A stretch of 64,000 nucleotides of DNA, taken from contig CM060971.1 in the NCBI GenBank assembly GCA_030765045.1, positions 120,505,330 through 120,569,329 of the forward strand, given 5' to 3'. This document shows, piece by piece, positions 8,455-19,446 of the stretch. The position numbers were made by a program, and so were the translations under genes. The stretch comes from Tenodera sinensis. Lineage: Eukaryota > Arthropoda > Insecta > Mantodea > Mantidae. Below the pieces are notes generated by a model. The model saw only the letters and a list, made by a program, of their open reading frames with translations, did not search any database and had not been told where the DNA came from. Position 1 is the first letter of the stretch. Each line of letters begins with the position of its first letter.

Positions 8455-9910
8455 ATTGTTTGGTGCGAACCAACTAACCATGCAGAAGACTGCTATTTCT
8501 GCCTAACAAACGTTGAGGGACATTCAGAATGGACAAAATCCAAAATGTTGTTGTTGTTAGCTAATGCTGGATTTCTGACAATGAAGTCATTAATCCTCTT
8601 GCTCTCCAATATTTTTCACTGATGGATGGGGCATTAGAAGTGGCCGGGCATATTTGAAGGTGGTTTTGATCCATTTCCTCTTGCAGATCACATAGAGGAC
8701 AGAGTGGTGAAGAATATATCCCAATTCTGTAGTAGTACTCAGGGGTCTCCGTCCAGGGGATATGTGAATAGCGACCACAAGGTACCCAAGCTGAGCAGAA
8801 CATTACTTCCACTTACTGGTGTTTTGCTCCTCACTGTAACTTTTCTATCTGACCTTACCTTGCTCAACTCTTGTTCTCTTCCGACCCCGATGCTATTAGG
8901 GTTCCTGAGGGCTAGGGAGTCTTTATTTTTCCAACCTTTCCATTTCTCTAATTTCTCCATAAAACCTTAACCCACAACATGCTGACCTGTCATGTCATGT
9001 ATACGTCCTCTGATTGGTAATCAGAGGATATGGTCGGTGAATTTATTTTGATAATTCTCCCGGTCAGGTCGGTGAGACCCGTAAACCAACGACAGGTGTG
9101 GTCCTCCAGACATTCTGGGGGTTGTGAGAGAGTGATGTGACCGCCAAAACATAAAATATGGTGCTCTCTAAAAAGCGATTACATTCATTGCTAAGTCTAC
9201 AAAATCCAAAATTGAGTATCATAATGCTCCATCCGCAATAAGACCTGTTGCACATGGACCTGAGCTCCCAGTTCCCAGGCTATCTTCACATTTAGAAGAA
9301 ACTGCTTTAAAACCTAAGCAAGATAGCCCATCCTGTCCACTTCCTGGCCACAACCTAAAAATAAACCCCTCCTGATCAATCACTCCAGGCTTAATGATTT
9401 AGTAAGGGATATGAATCTCATGAAACAGCAGTCTGAGGTACTGGGATCACAACTGAGGCAGTGGAATTTATGAGCTCCTGACACCAGAATTTCACTTTTC
9501 AGAATAAGGCATGCACAGTTTTCAAGTTACTATGCTATGAAAAATTCTCTTTGTGCATACATAGATATAGATGATTAATAAATGAGCTAGGATTTCAACA
9601 TATCCCTGAAGAATGAAGGTTGTTTATTGACTCTTCAAAGCTAAGCCTCAGTGTTGCTCCACAGCAGAAATACTAAACCATCAATACGAGAAGCACATTC
9701 TGTAGACAAGAAGGAAACGTATGCATGTATGACCATTCTATAGATACAACTGATTACAGCAAGTACAGCTGACATATATGTGGAGATCTGAAAGTCATTG
9801 CAATTTTATTAGGACTTGAAGGGGGATTTACAAAATACTGTTGCTTTCTATGCTTGTGGGATAGTAGGGCTACTGGATCACACTACACTGTAAAAGAGTG
9901 GCCTTCAACT
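8455..9910 (+). pseudogene. Relic of an unnamed multicopy arthropod gene family, N-terminal part
   Basis: Once a 652-bp mini-LINE (8547-9198) is skipped, the plus strand reads through one long protein: VWCEPTNHAEDCYFCLTN, then a region with APSAIRPVAHGPELPVPRL, then LNDLVRDMNLMKQQSEVLGS, RLFIDSSKLSL, and HICGDLKVIAILLGLEGG followed by FTKYCCFLCLWDSRA. These blocks belong to a large family of about 600 aa found in many arthropod genomes whose function I cannot name. In-frame stops (for example near 9470 and 9590) and indels show it is dead. CxxC pairs (CYFC and CFLC) suggest metal binding. The C-terminal part is at 11690-12062. Confidence 0.7.
8547..9198 (-). mobile_element. Mini LINE-2 (5' leader fused to 3' end), with target duplication
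   Basis: On the minus strand about 455 bp of the LINE-2 5' leader (9198 down to 8744) joins directly to the last 197 bp of LINE-2 (8743-8547, encoding GIYSSPLCPLCDLQEEMDQN and the tail TTAGCTAACAAC). Perfect 14-bp duplications ACAAAATCCAAAAT flank it at 8533-8546 and 9199-9212, so it inserted as this 652-bp unit. It lacks all catalytic domains and would depend on LINE-2 proteins. The host sequence reads in frame across the site. Confidence 0.88.
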
Positions 9911-11689
9911 TAATTGCATTGTATTTAAATGACTTGGCAACTAACTAAGAAATCAGATTTAAATCGCCTAGCTGTGAGAGCGGTAATGGCTTAATGCTTA
10001 AAAAATCATTTAAAGTCAGACATTAACAATTTTTTGTTGAAAACTTGGGTGCACAATATTAAAAACATAAACTTACCAATACCACTGTCCTAATACTACT
10101 GTTGTGTGTGAAAGAAATCGGAAATCAGTTTGAATCTCTCCCTACTCAGTGTTTCATGGTGTCAAGGCCTCAGGTTTTTGCTCCAGTGTAATTGAATAGC
10201 AATTTTCACACTTGAGACATCAAAACAACTACAGCAATGTAGACCCTGATTTCATCTTTGATTGTCTTTCAACACTTTTTATCGGGATTGATCAATTACC
10301 TTGTTGCGTAGCCATTTGTGTCGTCACATATTTTGTCAAACAAAGGTTCCATGTATTCTGAAAAAGTTGAAAGTGCAGATATGGCATTTGTGAGGCATGC
10401 TTATTCAGTATTTACAAATACCACTATTTGCAGTAAAAGGGCAGAGAATGAGGTTGTCAGTTTTAGTACAATGATAGTTACACTGGTTTTTCTGCGTTGT
10501 AATGTGTGACGGGATAAACCAAAGTGATTGTTAAGGGAAATTAATAAATAAAATATTTGGATAGACCATATAGCTTATTTATCTAAAAGGGCTACATATA
10601 CGAAAATTTGCGAAGACCACGGAAAGACCGTCATTAGGGTAAGGTCACCAGACAATGGAGAACAAAGGATATGAAAATCCTTTACAAACCATTGTAAAGT
10701 TAATAGTGACACTATGTGAGGTGAAGCAAAATCCCCTTAAAATGCACCCGCCAAGACAGGGCATGCTTATTGGTGGAAAATCGAATGTCGTGGACATAAC
10801 ATGGATTTCCACCAATGAGAGCAACCAGATGGCCATGAAGAAGTGGTAACACGAGGGGAAGGTTGAATAAACAAAACCAGTGAACAGCGGTAGCGGTAGG
10901 CACTTCATACTTCACCCTCACAAATTGGCTGTCACACATGCACTTTCACACTCACAAATTGGCAGTCGCACTTAGGCTCTTACATACTCACAAGTTCGCA
11001 GTTACATATGCACTTCACACTCCCAAGTTCACGTTCACACATACACTTGCGTGCGTGTATCCTGCCTTCGACCGCGTGAATATCAGTGCTGGGAAACATA
11101 TAGCTGTGCCGGGTATATGGTTGCAAGGAAGAAAGTTTTAAATAAATGTGGACTGGAATAAAAGGTTAAACGAAAAGTGTGGTATTTCTTTCAACACTCA
11201 TGAGATAGAGTCTCTGCCGTGGCAATACAGTGAGACCAAAGTATATCCAGCCGCAAATGTGAATGCGTTTTGAAGGGCCTGGCACGTCTTCATTGGCTTC
11301 AAAATTCTTTTCTTTGCTGCTTTCTGCACTACATTCATTATCAGTCAGTAGAATCTTTTTCAGACTCTGTTTCACATTCAGAAAACACTTCGTATCAGTT
11401 TTCTCAAACCCTTCTCGTCCTTGGCACAAACCTTTTTTGCCGCCATGATGGCTATTGAGGCGATTGAAATAATGCTAAGCCAAAATTGTTTTTCCTCAAT
11501 TGAAACTTAGATGGTTATGCCATTGTGATCAGAATTACAAACACCACATGCTAGCATTTCATTCCAGATGTATATACAAATGACATCTATGAAAAGGAAC
11601 CTAAACCTGTGGAATTATATGAATAAATGCAGCACAGCGAGCAGAGCTTGTTATACGATTCATATGCCAAAAAGATACATGCAACACCT
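9911..11689. other. Unexplained sequence interrupting the gene-family relic
   Basis: The family relic stops near 9905 (KEWPST) and resumes near 11715, so about 1.8 kb was inserted or the locus was rearranged. No known protein is recognisable. Short ORFs are present (10318-10509, and 11166-11429 on the minus strand with an acidic and lysine-rich stretch), but nothing supports them as genes. A short degenerate tandem repeat lies at 10915-11045. Confidence 0.45.
10915..11045. repeat. Degenerate tandem repeat, about 33-bp unit, 3-4 copies
   Basis: The words CTCACAAATTGGC, CTCACAAATTGGC, CTCACAAGTTCGC and CTCCCAAGTTCAC recur at about 33-45-bp steps, each followed by a CACAC/CATGCAC-rich stretch. 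Copies are imperfect. Confidence 0.6.
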
Positions 11690-12062
11690 GGTCGTCAAAT
11701 GATGCAAATTGGTTAGGAGAAAATCACGTGCCTGGTCAACAAAATATCAGATATGTTCCATTGGTAAACAGTGAAGTATTACTATCTTCTATGCATATAA
11801 AATTATGACTAATGAAGAACTTTGTTAAGGCTATGGGCAAAAATGGAGAAGCCTTTGCTTATCTCAGAAGCCAGTTTCCAAAACTCAGTGATGCCAAAGT
11901 TAAAGAAGAAATATTCATTGGCCCCCAAATTTGGAGGATTTTCAAAGGTAAGAATTTGAAAGAAAGTTATGTGTTAAGGAACTAGCTGCCTGGGAAGCCT
12001 TAAAGGAAGTGGCAAAAGGATTCCTACAAAACCATAAAGCGTTAAATACCAACCAGATAGCT
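11690..12062 (+). pseudogene. Relic of the unnamed gene family, C-terminal part
   Basis: Continues the relic of 8455-9910: VPGQQNIRYVPLVNSEVLL, HIKL (then a stop), LMKNFVKAMGKNGEAFAYL, RSQFPKLSDAKVKEEIFIGP, QIWRIFKGKNL, and AAWEALKEVAKGFLQNHKAL. It ends where a Penelope-like element begins (near 12078), so the last 150 or so residues are absent. Function unknown. Confidence 0.68.
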
Positions 12063-12128
12063 CACAAACTTCTGGACAGTTCAAGATGTTCTCGGGCTTC
12101 GAGCCAGGTGTAGTGATGAAGAGCCATT

Positions 12129-12163
12129 GACGTTTCAGGAGTGTACATCTCTCCCATCATCAG
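12129..12163 (-). ncRNA. Candidate hammerhead ribozyme core in PLE-1a
   Basis: On the minus strand: CTGATGA, 20 nt able to form a 5-bp stem (GGGAG with CTCCT, one GT wobble), then GAAACGTC. CUGANGA, helix II, GAAA and a cleavage triplet GUC is the hammerhead order, and Penelope-like elements are known to carry small hammerheads. Helix III would be very short and helix I is weak here, so activity is uncertain. The same 35-nt layout recurs at 39933-39967. Confidence 0.5.
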
Positions 12164-12236
12164 GATGATGAATGACTAGCAAGAGTGAAGGGGCCAGTAT
12201 AGTACGCTAGTATGTACAGAGTAGAAAATACCCAGT

Positions 12237-12659
12237 CTAATGTGGAGGTGGTTCAAAGCTCCATTGGAATCTGTGTTTTCTGAGCCAGTCAATTTCCAAC
12301 TTTAAGGCTGGTTTCCAGGAGGGACTAAACTGCAATCCGGCATCCCGGTTCAGTGTGCTCTTCTCAGAGATGGGCAGAGCCTCCTTAACCCTCCGTTCCC
12401 AGAAACCACTACATTTTGCCATAATGGTCACTTCTTTCAAGTTAGCTCTGTGGCCTTTTTCAAAGCAGTGTTCCGCCAGCCCTGACTTGTCAGGCTGCAT
12501 TAAGCGTATGGACCGTTCGTGCTCCTTGACTCTGATGGAAATGGTCCTGCCGGTTTGCCCTATGTATGGCGTCCCGCATTCACAGGGGATACAGTATACC
12601 CCTGGTACATTAAGGTTCAGTTTGTCCTTTACCAGCTTCACTAGGAGTTTGATCTTCAA
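12237..12659 (-). pseudogene. GIY-YIG endonuclease domain of Penelope-like element
   Basis: Encodes GVYCIPCECGTPYIGQTGRT, then SIRVKEHERSIRL and SGLAEHCFEKGHR, the GIY-YIG nuclease signature (GVY...YIG, catalytic R and a downstream E-H segment). This domain nicks the target so that reverse transcription can start. The frame stays open upstream of the first Met (to about 12860) with a cysteine-containing linker (ACIPCTGNLSGRISRI), so the ATG at 12659 is internal. The reverse transcriptase is absent, so the fragment cannot act alone. Confidence 0.85.
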
Positions 12660-12884
12660 AGGCGGTTTGTGGATGGTTCTGATATTGTGTTTGGCGACAA
12701 TTCTGCTAATTCTGCCAGATAGATTACCAGTACATGGGATGCAGGCAGTGGCGGTCGGCTTATCTGATGTTTGCTGACATTGTGGTTTTCCTCTCTTGGC
12801 CTTGGAAATTAAGGATTCAATATCGTCTACGGAGTAGCTGTTTTGGCAGAAAGTGTGCCTCAGGTTCTGTAATTCTTGCTTTAG

Positions 12885-13010
12885 GTGTGATTGGAGACAG
12901 ACACAGAGGAGTTTTGTTCATGGATTTTCTTCATCAACATATGGCAAATGCTGCTCACTATGGTTGGTTATTAATACAACAAAAGGCACCTACTAAGACA
13001 ATAGATGTTG
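12885..13010 (+). pseudogene. Possible mariner-like transposase scrap
   Basis: In the plus-strand frame of 12734-13204 there is RHRGVLFMDFLHQ followed by NAAHYGWLL, resembling the segment after the second catalytic Asp of mariner transposases (GVLLIDFLxxGxTVNAAYYC). No terminal repeats or further transposase blocks were found nearby. Confidence 0.4.
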
Positions 13011-13199
13011 GTAGGTTTGAAATGTTTGTTCCCTATGAGAACAGCAAATTTCACAAGAGTCACATTGAAGGACATGAGAGTCATAGAGATGGACTTGTGC
13101 ATTTCTGCCTATTTTTTGTTTGTGTTCCTGAAAATAATCACTTGGATGGGAACAATTTGAAAACAATAAAGACAGTGAGAAGCTTGTGCACAATCGGCT

Positions 13200-14400
13200 C
13201 ATGATGTGCCCTCAAACTATTTAAACCATCCTCTAACATCTGGAATATTCAAACTCCCAAATTGTTAGCAGGAGTGTGTAGAGAAAAACATAAGGTATCA
13301 CTTGCATTTATGATTATCCAATGAATGTAGTAAAATAAATCACCATTTATATTTGATTCACCATGAGGGTTTAAAAGAGGTGAAAGTCAAAAGACGAATA
13401 AACAAGAGAACCTACCTTGGTGATTTCATGGAATAAAGCTCTTCATTTGTTCCATTCTGTAACAAAATAATTCACAAGTAAATCACACAATCCGCATTTG
13501 ACTTAAAACTATCTTTAGAAAAGGAGACAGAAATAAATATGGAGGCACTTTGGGAACAATCTACAAATAAGAAATTACCTTATGAAAACAATTAAATAAA
13601 GATAAATAACATCCTTGAATGAAAGCAGGTAAAGACCTTTGTGAAATGCACATAAACGTAAAGCTGTGCATTTCCAAAAGCCTTCTTTCATGAGTAGTTA
13701 AAAAGAAAATTTATGTTACTTTAATTTATTATCACAACAGTAACTAAAGATTTGTGAACTGAAATCAACTATTTTGAAAATCTCCACCTGGACAACACTG
13801 AAAACTTATTTCTGTTATTGTTGATGAAATTGTGTCATTATTCTGTAACAAATTAACTGTGTACTGTGAAATAAAAACTGAACACTATCAGACATTTATA
13901 TCCCGAGATCTGTTGTGAAACATGCACTAACATTGCATAAATTAGTGGAGCACATTATCACTCATTTTAAACATTATAGTTTACCTTCACTGTGAATGTT
14001 CCAACAATACAATAAGCGATAAAATGTAGTTTGCTCAAAACACTTCACTAAACCATGGATGTATTTACTGCCTTGCAGCACATCACTCAGAAAACTTTTT
14101 TACAAATGGAACACCTCTCTTGGCTTCCATCTGACAGAGTGATAGAGCAAAAGTAAGAGAAAAGCCCCAATTATACACATGAGTTATCACAAAACCTTTT
14201 CTTCTACTTCAAATTACATTAAGTTCAATAGAAACACAACATGGTGATAACACTTGGCCTTTTGATTGAACATTTGTAAAACATATTTATGAGGTGTTTC
14301 TATTTATTTCACTATTGACATTTTCTTATAAATTGTAGCTTAGTGTTGCATGCAGGAGATGATCAAAACCAATGAAAAGATTTAATACACTTTTTCTCAA
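13200..14400. other. Intronic block paralogous to 38870-40640
   Basis: Non-coding sequence around the gene A micro-exon that can be followed in gene B, for example CATGCACTAACATTGCATAAATTAG near 13922 against 39507, and AAAATGTAGTTTG at 14022 against the duplicated site at 39597/40063. It supports duplication of a whole gene, introns included. Confidence 0.75.
13416..13456 (-). CDS. Zinc-finger gene A, 41-nt micro-exon
   Basis: Minus-strand exon bounded by TTTTGTTACAG (acceptor) and GTAGGT (donor). It reads NGTNEELYSMKSP plus two bases, AG, which join the first T of the finger exon to make a serine codon. The previous exon ends in phase 0, so the frame is continuous. An exon of identical length and phase with 80-85 % similar bases exists in gene B at 39005-39045. 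It is too short to be found by ORF search. Confidence 0.85.
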
Positions 14401-14407
14401 AACTTAC

Positions 14408-14758
14408 CTTAATATTATCATAAATACTCTTAGTTTCTGTTGAAGTTCCTTCCAAACACCATTGTGTTCCTAAAATTTCTATTTTTGTTTCAAACTCACT
14501 GTCTTTGTTAAATCCAATTACAGGAGATTTAGAAAAAGGCCCACTCTGTGAACCAAATTTGGGAACCTCATCCTCTTCAATTTCTGTTTTGATATTACAA
14601 TCACTGCTTGTTCTAATGTTTTGAATGTTAACTTTCTTTTCAAGTTCTTCAGAAAAAAGCTCTCGCTCATCTTCTGAGCAGGAAGGCTCTTCTTTAATTT
14701 CTAATTTGATGTCCATGTTGTATTTGAACACTTGTGTTGTTAAACTTCAGTAGCAAGT
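14408..14758 (-). CDS. Zinc-finger gene A, acidic N-terminal exon (start at 14716)
   Basis: The acceptor CCGCAG is at 14759-14764, so an upstream exon exists. 14717-14758 is 5' UTR and the likely start is the Met at 14716 (MDIKLEIKEEPSCSEDE). The donor GTAAGT is at 14402-14407. It encodes 103 residues, acidic and low in aromatic residues, with several psi-K-x-E sumoylation-type motifs (IKEE, IKTE). This kind of leader is common in insect C2H2 regulators. The Met at 14716 is chosen over an upstream Met because it is also the first Met in gene B. No known domain is visible. Spliced with the next two exons it gives about 537 aa. Confidence 0.85.
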
Positions 14759-14799
14759 CTGCGGAAAAAGAAACACACTAGTAACATGAAATATTTAAA

Positions 14800-15720
14800 T
14801 GAGTTTTGCTTCTTTACAGTTGAAATTACATTACATTTCAAACAACGGCTTATTCCAACAGTAATGTTGGACATTGCAGATATTTCCATGTTGTAATAAA
14901 CATTCAAAGCAGAAGAGTGACTTCAACATTACTCAGAAGAAGAAAACTCAGTTCCTCCCAAGTGAAAATACTTCCAATCACAATCAATCACAGGTTTCCT
15001 TCATTATCGGAATATTTAATATTACTAGCATGAGAAGAAACTTAACACATACATTAAATCAACAAAATGTTGAAGATAGATTACAAAATGTACCACCAAC
15101 ATGATTTGCACTTTTTTCCCTGCAGTGATCTTCCTAATACCTATGTCTGTTTTGATACATTTTTCACTAATTTCTGAGCAATTGGTACACATTGCTAGTT
15201 GATATAAGACGTTACATTAATGTACACATGAAGACCATCTTGAACTCTGTGAATGAACTGCAGAATCTTTTGCCTCTTTGTCCATGTAGACGTAATGTCA
15301 ATCATGATCACAACACAATGCTGATGTGTTAACGTGAAGTTGCCTGTGACGTTGTATTGTATTGCGTGAGTTGGTGTGAATCTAGGCATGATTGTCCGGG
15401 ATTCATGTAGGGATAACTTTCTCCCTTCTCAGGTGATGTCAAGGTAATGGAGGGGAAACGTTTAAAGATAGCAATAGCGAGTTATACTAAGCACAGCTTA
15501 TTGAGATAGGTACCCCAGAAAACAACCTTGATATTTTTCCCCCCATTATAGTTCAGTCTGGTAATATTCCATCTGTTACGTTGCATTAGTGCCACTAATT
15601 GTTCGTAACATATAACCATGGAAAAGTAACGGCCATAGCTGGTGTTATTGTATCTGTTATGTTGCCTCGGAAGCCCTTGTTTTTGAACCTGTTGCAGACA
15701 AGCCAACTGAGACTTTAAAA
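14800..15720. other. No recognisable feature
   Basis: AT-rich sequence without a protein or repeat I can identify. ORFs such as 15195-15389 and 15482-15706 have no motif and no paralog in the window. Confidence 0.5.
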
Positions 15721-15751
15721 AAAGACTCTGTTTAGATGCTGTATTACTTAA

Positions 15752-16498
15752 TTACTCTGTAGATGCCATTATACATAAATTTATTATCCTTTTCATCATT
15801 CTTCCTAGTTTTGAAGAACCTTTTCTATTTAGATGTAGTCCATCTCTACTAACACATTCCTTTCCAATTTGCTTATCTATATCTACAAAAACACGCTTCA
15901 GTTTGTCACACATCCAGCGAATGTTTTTATTTACACTGTTTATATAGCTGAGATTAAAGTCTCTTCTTTTGATTACACCATTTACGACAACTTGAGTTTT
16001 AGGGTATATACGCTTAATACACTTAGTTGCACAGTATAAGTCCCCCATAACCTCTTCTGGACAGCTAGCTTGCTTGAGGTCATTTGTACCCACATGCAAG
16101 TATATAATTTCCGGATTTGTTGGAATCCCTGCCGTTTGCATATCTATTTGATTTTCCAATTGTTTTGTCCGAATGCCCCTGTACACTTTCACTTCCGCTG
16201 TTCCCCGTAGATCCACGTGTTTGATCATTGAGTCCCCCATCACTATCACATCTTTTTTCACCACGTTCGCTTTGTTTTTCTCCACATCTTTTTTGTTCCA
16301 ACTGTAGATTGATGCCTTCGTTTTATGTGAGTCCTTTGGAGTGTCCCATTGTGTATCTTCTACGTTGTCTTCTAGATAGTTGAAGCGATTTTTTAATGGA
16401 ACCGTTTGTTTTGATATGGCTTCGTATTGAGTTTCCCTCCGTCTCGATTTTACACGCTCCCAGTTCATGCTCTCATTTAGTTTCATTTTGTTTTCCAA
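15752..16498 (-). pseudogene. LINE ORF1-type protein with SGNH hydrolase fold (248 aa)
   Basis: The frame is open from 16498. After a basic, polar N-terminus (1-80) comes VKKDVIVMGDSMIKHVD with the GDS nucleophile block (Ser 90), YLHVGTNDL (Gly-Thr-Asn-Asp, Asn 139), and SRDGLHLNRKG with the Asp-x-x-His pair (Asp 219, His 222). These are blocks I, III and V of SGNH/GDSL esterases. An esterase-like domain of this kind is known in ORF1 of some CR1-like LINEs. Upstream (to about 16860) the minus strand carries a lysine/glutamate-rich coiled-coil-like stretch broken by stops. No reverse transcriptase follows downstream. A host gene is less likely but not excluded. Confidence 0.6.
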
Positions 16499-16860
16499 CT
16501 TAAGATTTCTTTTCTATTAGTTGTTGGATTTCTTTTCTTGCTTCCTTTAGGTCATTTGTGAAGATCTTGATTATCATCTGTAGTGATGCTATGATTTCCT
16601 TATCTCCTGTTGCGTCCATGTGCTTCGTTCCATGGCTGGTCTCCGGCTGCAAGCTTTTTGTTGATTTTTGTCTTTCCTTTGTGTTTTCTACCTTATCATC
16701 GTTTATGCGAGCACATTTGCATTTACTGTACTCACCACAGGGGTATTTTCTTCATTTTTATTGTTTTTTTCTCCAGAATTACGGAGCTTCATATTGAATC
16801 TCTGCTGCACCGCCGCCATCTTAGACACCGATCTACATGTTTCATCTAGCACAGCTGTAG
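16499..16860 (-). pseudogene. Decayed N-terminal part of the SGNH ORF1
   Basis: Minus-strand frames contain MAAVQQRFNMKLRNSGEKNN and later ERQKSTKSLQPETS and MIIKIFTNDLKEARKEI, charged and helical sequence in more than one frame with stops between. It probably represents the coiled-coil leader of the ORF at 15752-16498. Confidence 0.5.
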
Positions 16861-17190
16861 AGGAAACATGTAGAACACTGACCCCTGGTAGACCATAGCA
16901 AAACATCCTGCAAGATACATTGTCTTATAATTACTGTATTACCTTTTTGCCTGCCATTGTTCCTAGAAGGAAATATATAACAAAGTTATTTCTACAGATG
17001 TTTCTTTTAGCACCAATTACGTAGAAATAGCAGACTCGCTCATTCTATTGTACAACCTTGCTCTTCTATTATATATAATTGCTCCTATGTGTGGATGTTG
17101 CCAACTGTGGAGCTCTGCAAGTTACAGAAACATGCCAACATTGCCAACCACAACAAACATGAATAACAGAAAAGCATATGTGCTAGATCT

Positions 17191-17861
<671 letters not shown>

Positions 17862-17949
17862 TTTATAACCATTTGAAGAGACAATAGCTCATTTGAATGC
17901 AAGACTAAATTTTTTCAAATTATGGTTATTTCTTTTTTCTATTGTTCAT

Positions 17950-18079
17950 CATCATCATCATCATCATCGTTATTGTTATTATTATTATTACTGTTGTTGT
18001 TCTTCTTCTTCTTATTATTACTATTACTACTACTATTACTATCACTACTATTATTATTCTTATTATTATTATATTATTG

Positions 18080-18125
<46 letters not shown>

Positions 18126-18170
18126 CATTATTAATGTTAATTATCATTATTGTTACTATTACTTCGTAAG
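17950..18170. repeat. Compound trinucleotide microsatellite
   Basis: A patchwork of CAT, TTG, TTC, TTA and CTA trinucleotides, ending in a pure ATT run at about 18077-18125. It is a mutated neighbour of the pure array at 17191-17860. Confidence 0.9.
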
Positions 18171-18479
18171 CATTTGAGTTGAATTCTTTTGCACACACGA
18201 CTACATCTTTTTAGAATTATGGTTATTTCTCATCCCCGCCCCCGGTGACAGTATTGGTTACAAATATCGAAGGTGCTATTGTACAAGATAATAAAAGTAA
18301 AGCTTATGGGAAAATAAGTTGCTGAAGAATGGGTGGAAAAAGGCATTTGAATGTAACATACACTTAAGGAATATGTCAATTCCATTAGTGCTAATCGCCA
18401 CTAACAAATATCACTGGATTTAACCATTCTTTTGTTGAGCCTTGTAGTGATATTTCCTTTTGGGAGTATTATAGTTCGT

Positions 18480-18910
18480 ATCTCCAAATTACCTATGTAT
18501 AACAATTCGACGTAAAAAGCTCGTAGAGTCACGTAAAAGCGCATAAAAATTGATCTGTTGGAGACTAAGTGGTAGTAGTTACACTTAACATGTTCTATGA
18601 ATTTTTAAATCTTTTTTTTTTTTTTTTTTTGCTTCTCATGTAAAAGGTTAGTGCCGGAATTCGAGGTTTTCATTGGCTAGCTTCGATGTTTTGTTTCAGA
18701 TAACTTTTTACGTGGCATCCAAACACCGAAAATAATATGCCGAGTGAAAAGAGCAATTGATGTTACTTACAGTAATCAAGAAATACCTTCTGACACGAAA
18801 GGTCTCTCCCTGTTGTTCGAAAACAACAATAACTTGAGGTAAACCAACACAACATACACAGCTGTTCCAAAGAACTTCCGAAGAAAGTGACCAAGTAACG
18901 GCCAGAGAGT
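18480..18910 (-). promoter_or_regulatory. Duplicated block upstream of gene A; possible 5' exon and promoter
   Basis: Clearly similar to 50340-50790, which lies at the corresponding place upstream of gene B. On the minus strand both have a possible donor at the same place: TTACT|GTAAGT (about 18764-18771) and TTAGT|GTATGT near 50592. Since the first coding exons of A and B both start with a splice acceptor, an upstream noncoding exon is required, and this block is the best candidate. It includes a T18 run at 18612-18629. Confidence 0.4.
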
Positions 18911-19215
18911 ATAGATGAAGAGCAACGAACGTTGTGGATAAACGGGATAGGGAAGGAATGGTTTAGGATGCCTTCTTGTTCCTCACAAATAACAAAAGGA
19001 ACTGTAAAGCCTACTAGAGTGTTCTGTGCTGTAAAGTATTGCTCGCACTCTTTATCTTCAGCTCGCAGATCACGTTGTTGGCAACCGGACTTTTAGTATT
19101 CAAGATGTTCTCGGCTGTAGTGATGAAGAATCATCGACGTTTCGGGATGATGATGATAGTACTGATAGTACTAATACTACTAATTCTAATAATAATGATA
19201 ACGATAACGAAAACG

Positions 19216-19446
19216 ATGATGATTTTTTTTTCTTATTTAACGACGCTGTCAACTGCCAGGATCACATCAGCGTCGCCGGTGTGCCGGAATTTTGTCCCGC
19301 AGTTCTTTTACATGCCAGTAAATCTACTGACATGGAGCTGTCGTTTTTAAGCACACTTGAAAACCATCGGTCTGGGCCGGGTTTGAACCCGCGACCTTGG
19401 GATCCGTAGGCCAGCGTTTAACCAACTGAGCCACCCAGACCGACAC
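19216..19446 (-). mobile_element. SINE-2 copy 1 (tRNA-Arg-like head)
   Basis: On the minus strand: GGTCTGGGTGGCTCAGTTGG (A box), B box GGGTTCAAACC, and a 7-bp acceptor-like pairing GGTCTGG/CCAGACC. These are followed by a common body that ends in GACAGCGTCGTTAAATAAG. The anticodon position reads ACG but the anticodon stem is not paired, so it is a SINE head. Confidence 0.85.

Larger units (their letters stand above)
12078..12880 (-). mobile_element. Penelope-like element fragment (PLE-1a)
   Basis: Minus-strand element end carrying the linker and GIY-YIG endonuclease of a Penelope-like retroelement, then a non-coding tail with a hammerhead-like motif and a CGAAGCCCGAGAACATCTTG-type terminus. 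A second, more decayed copy with the same order is at 19098-20405. The reverse transcriptase core is missing from both. Confidence 0.82.
5663..13415 (-). other. Intron between gene A micro-exon and finger exon
   Basis: A 7.75-kb intron inferred from the donor at 13410-13415 (GTAGGT) and the acceptor at 5660-5662. It is loaded with insertions: an old LINE, a SINE, a LINE-1 fragment, a mini LINE-2, a Penelope-like element and a gene-family relic. 5700-6420 and 7530-8330 show no recognisable gene or repeat boundary, only AT-rich sequence. Confidence 0.7.

Noticed and set aside
19370..19446. tRNA-Arg(ACG)-like gene on the minus strand
   Set aside because: The acceptor pairing is good but the anticodon stem does not pair, and the same sequence recurs as the head of SINE-2 at 19643-19861 and 46452-46685.
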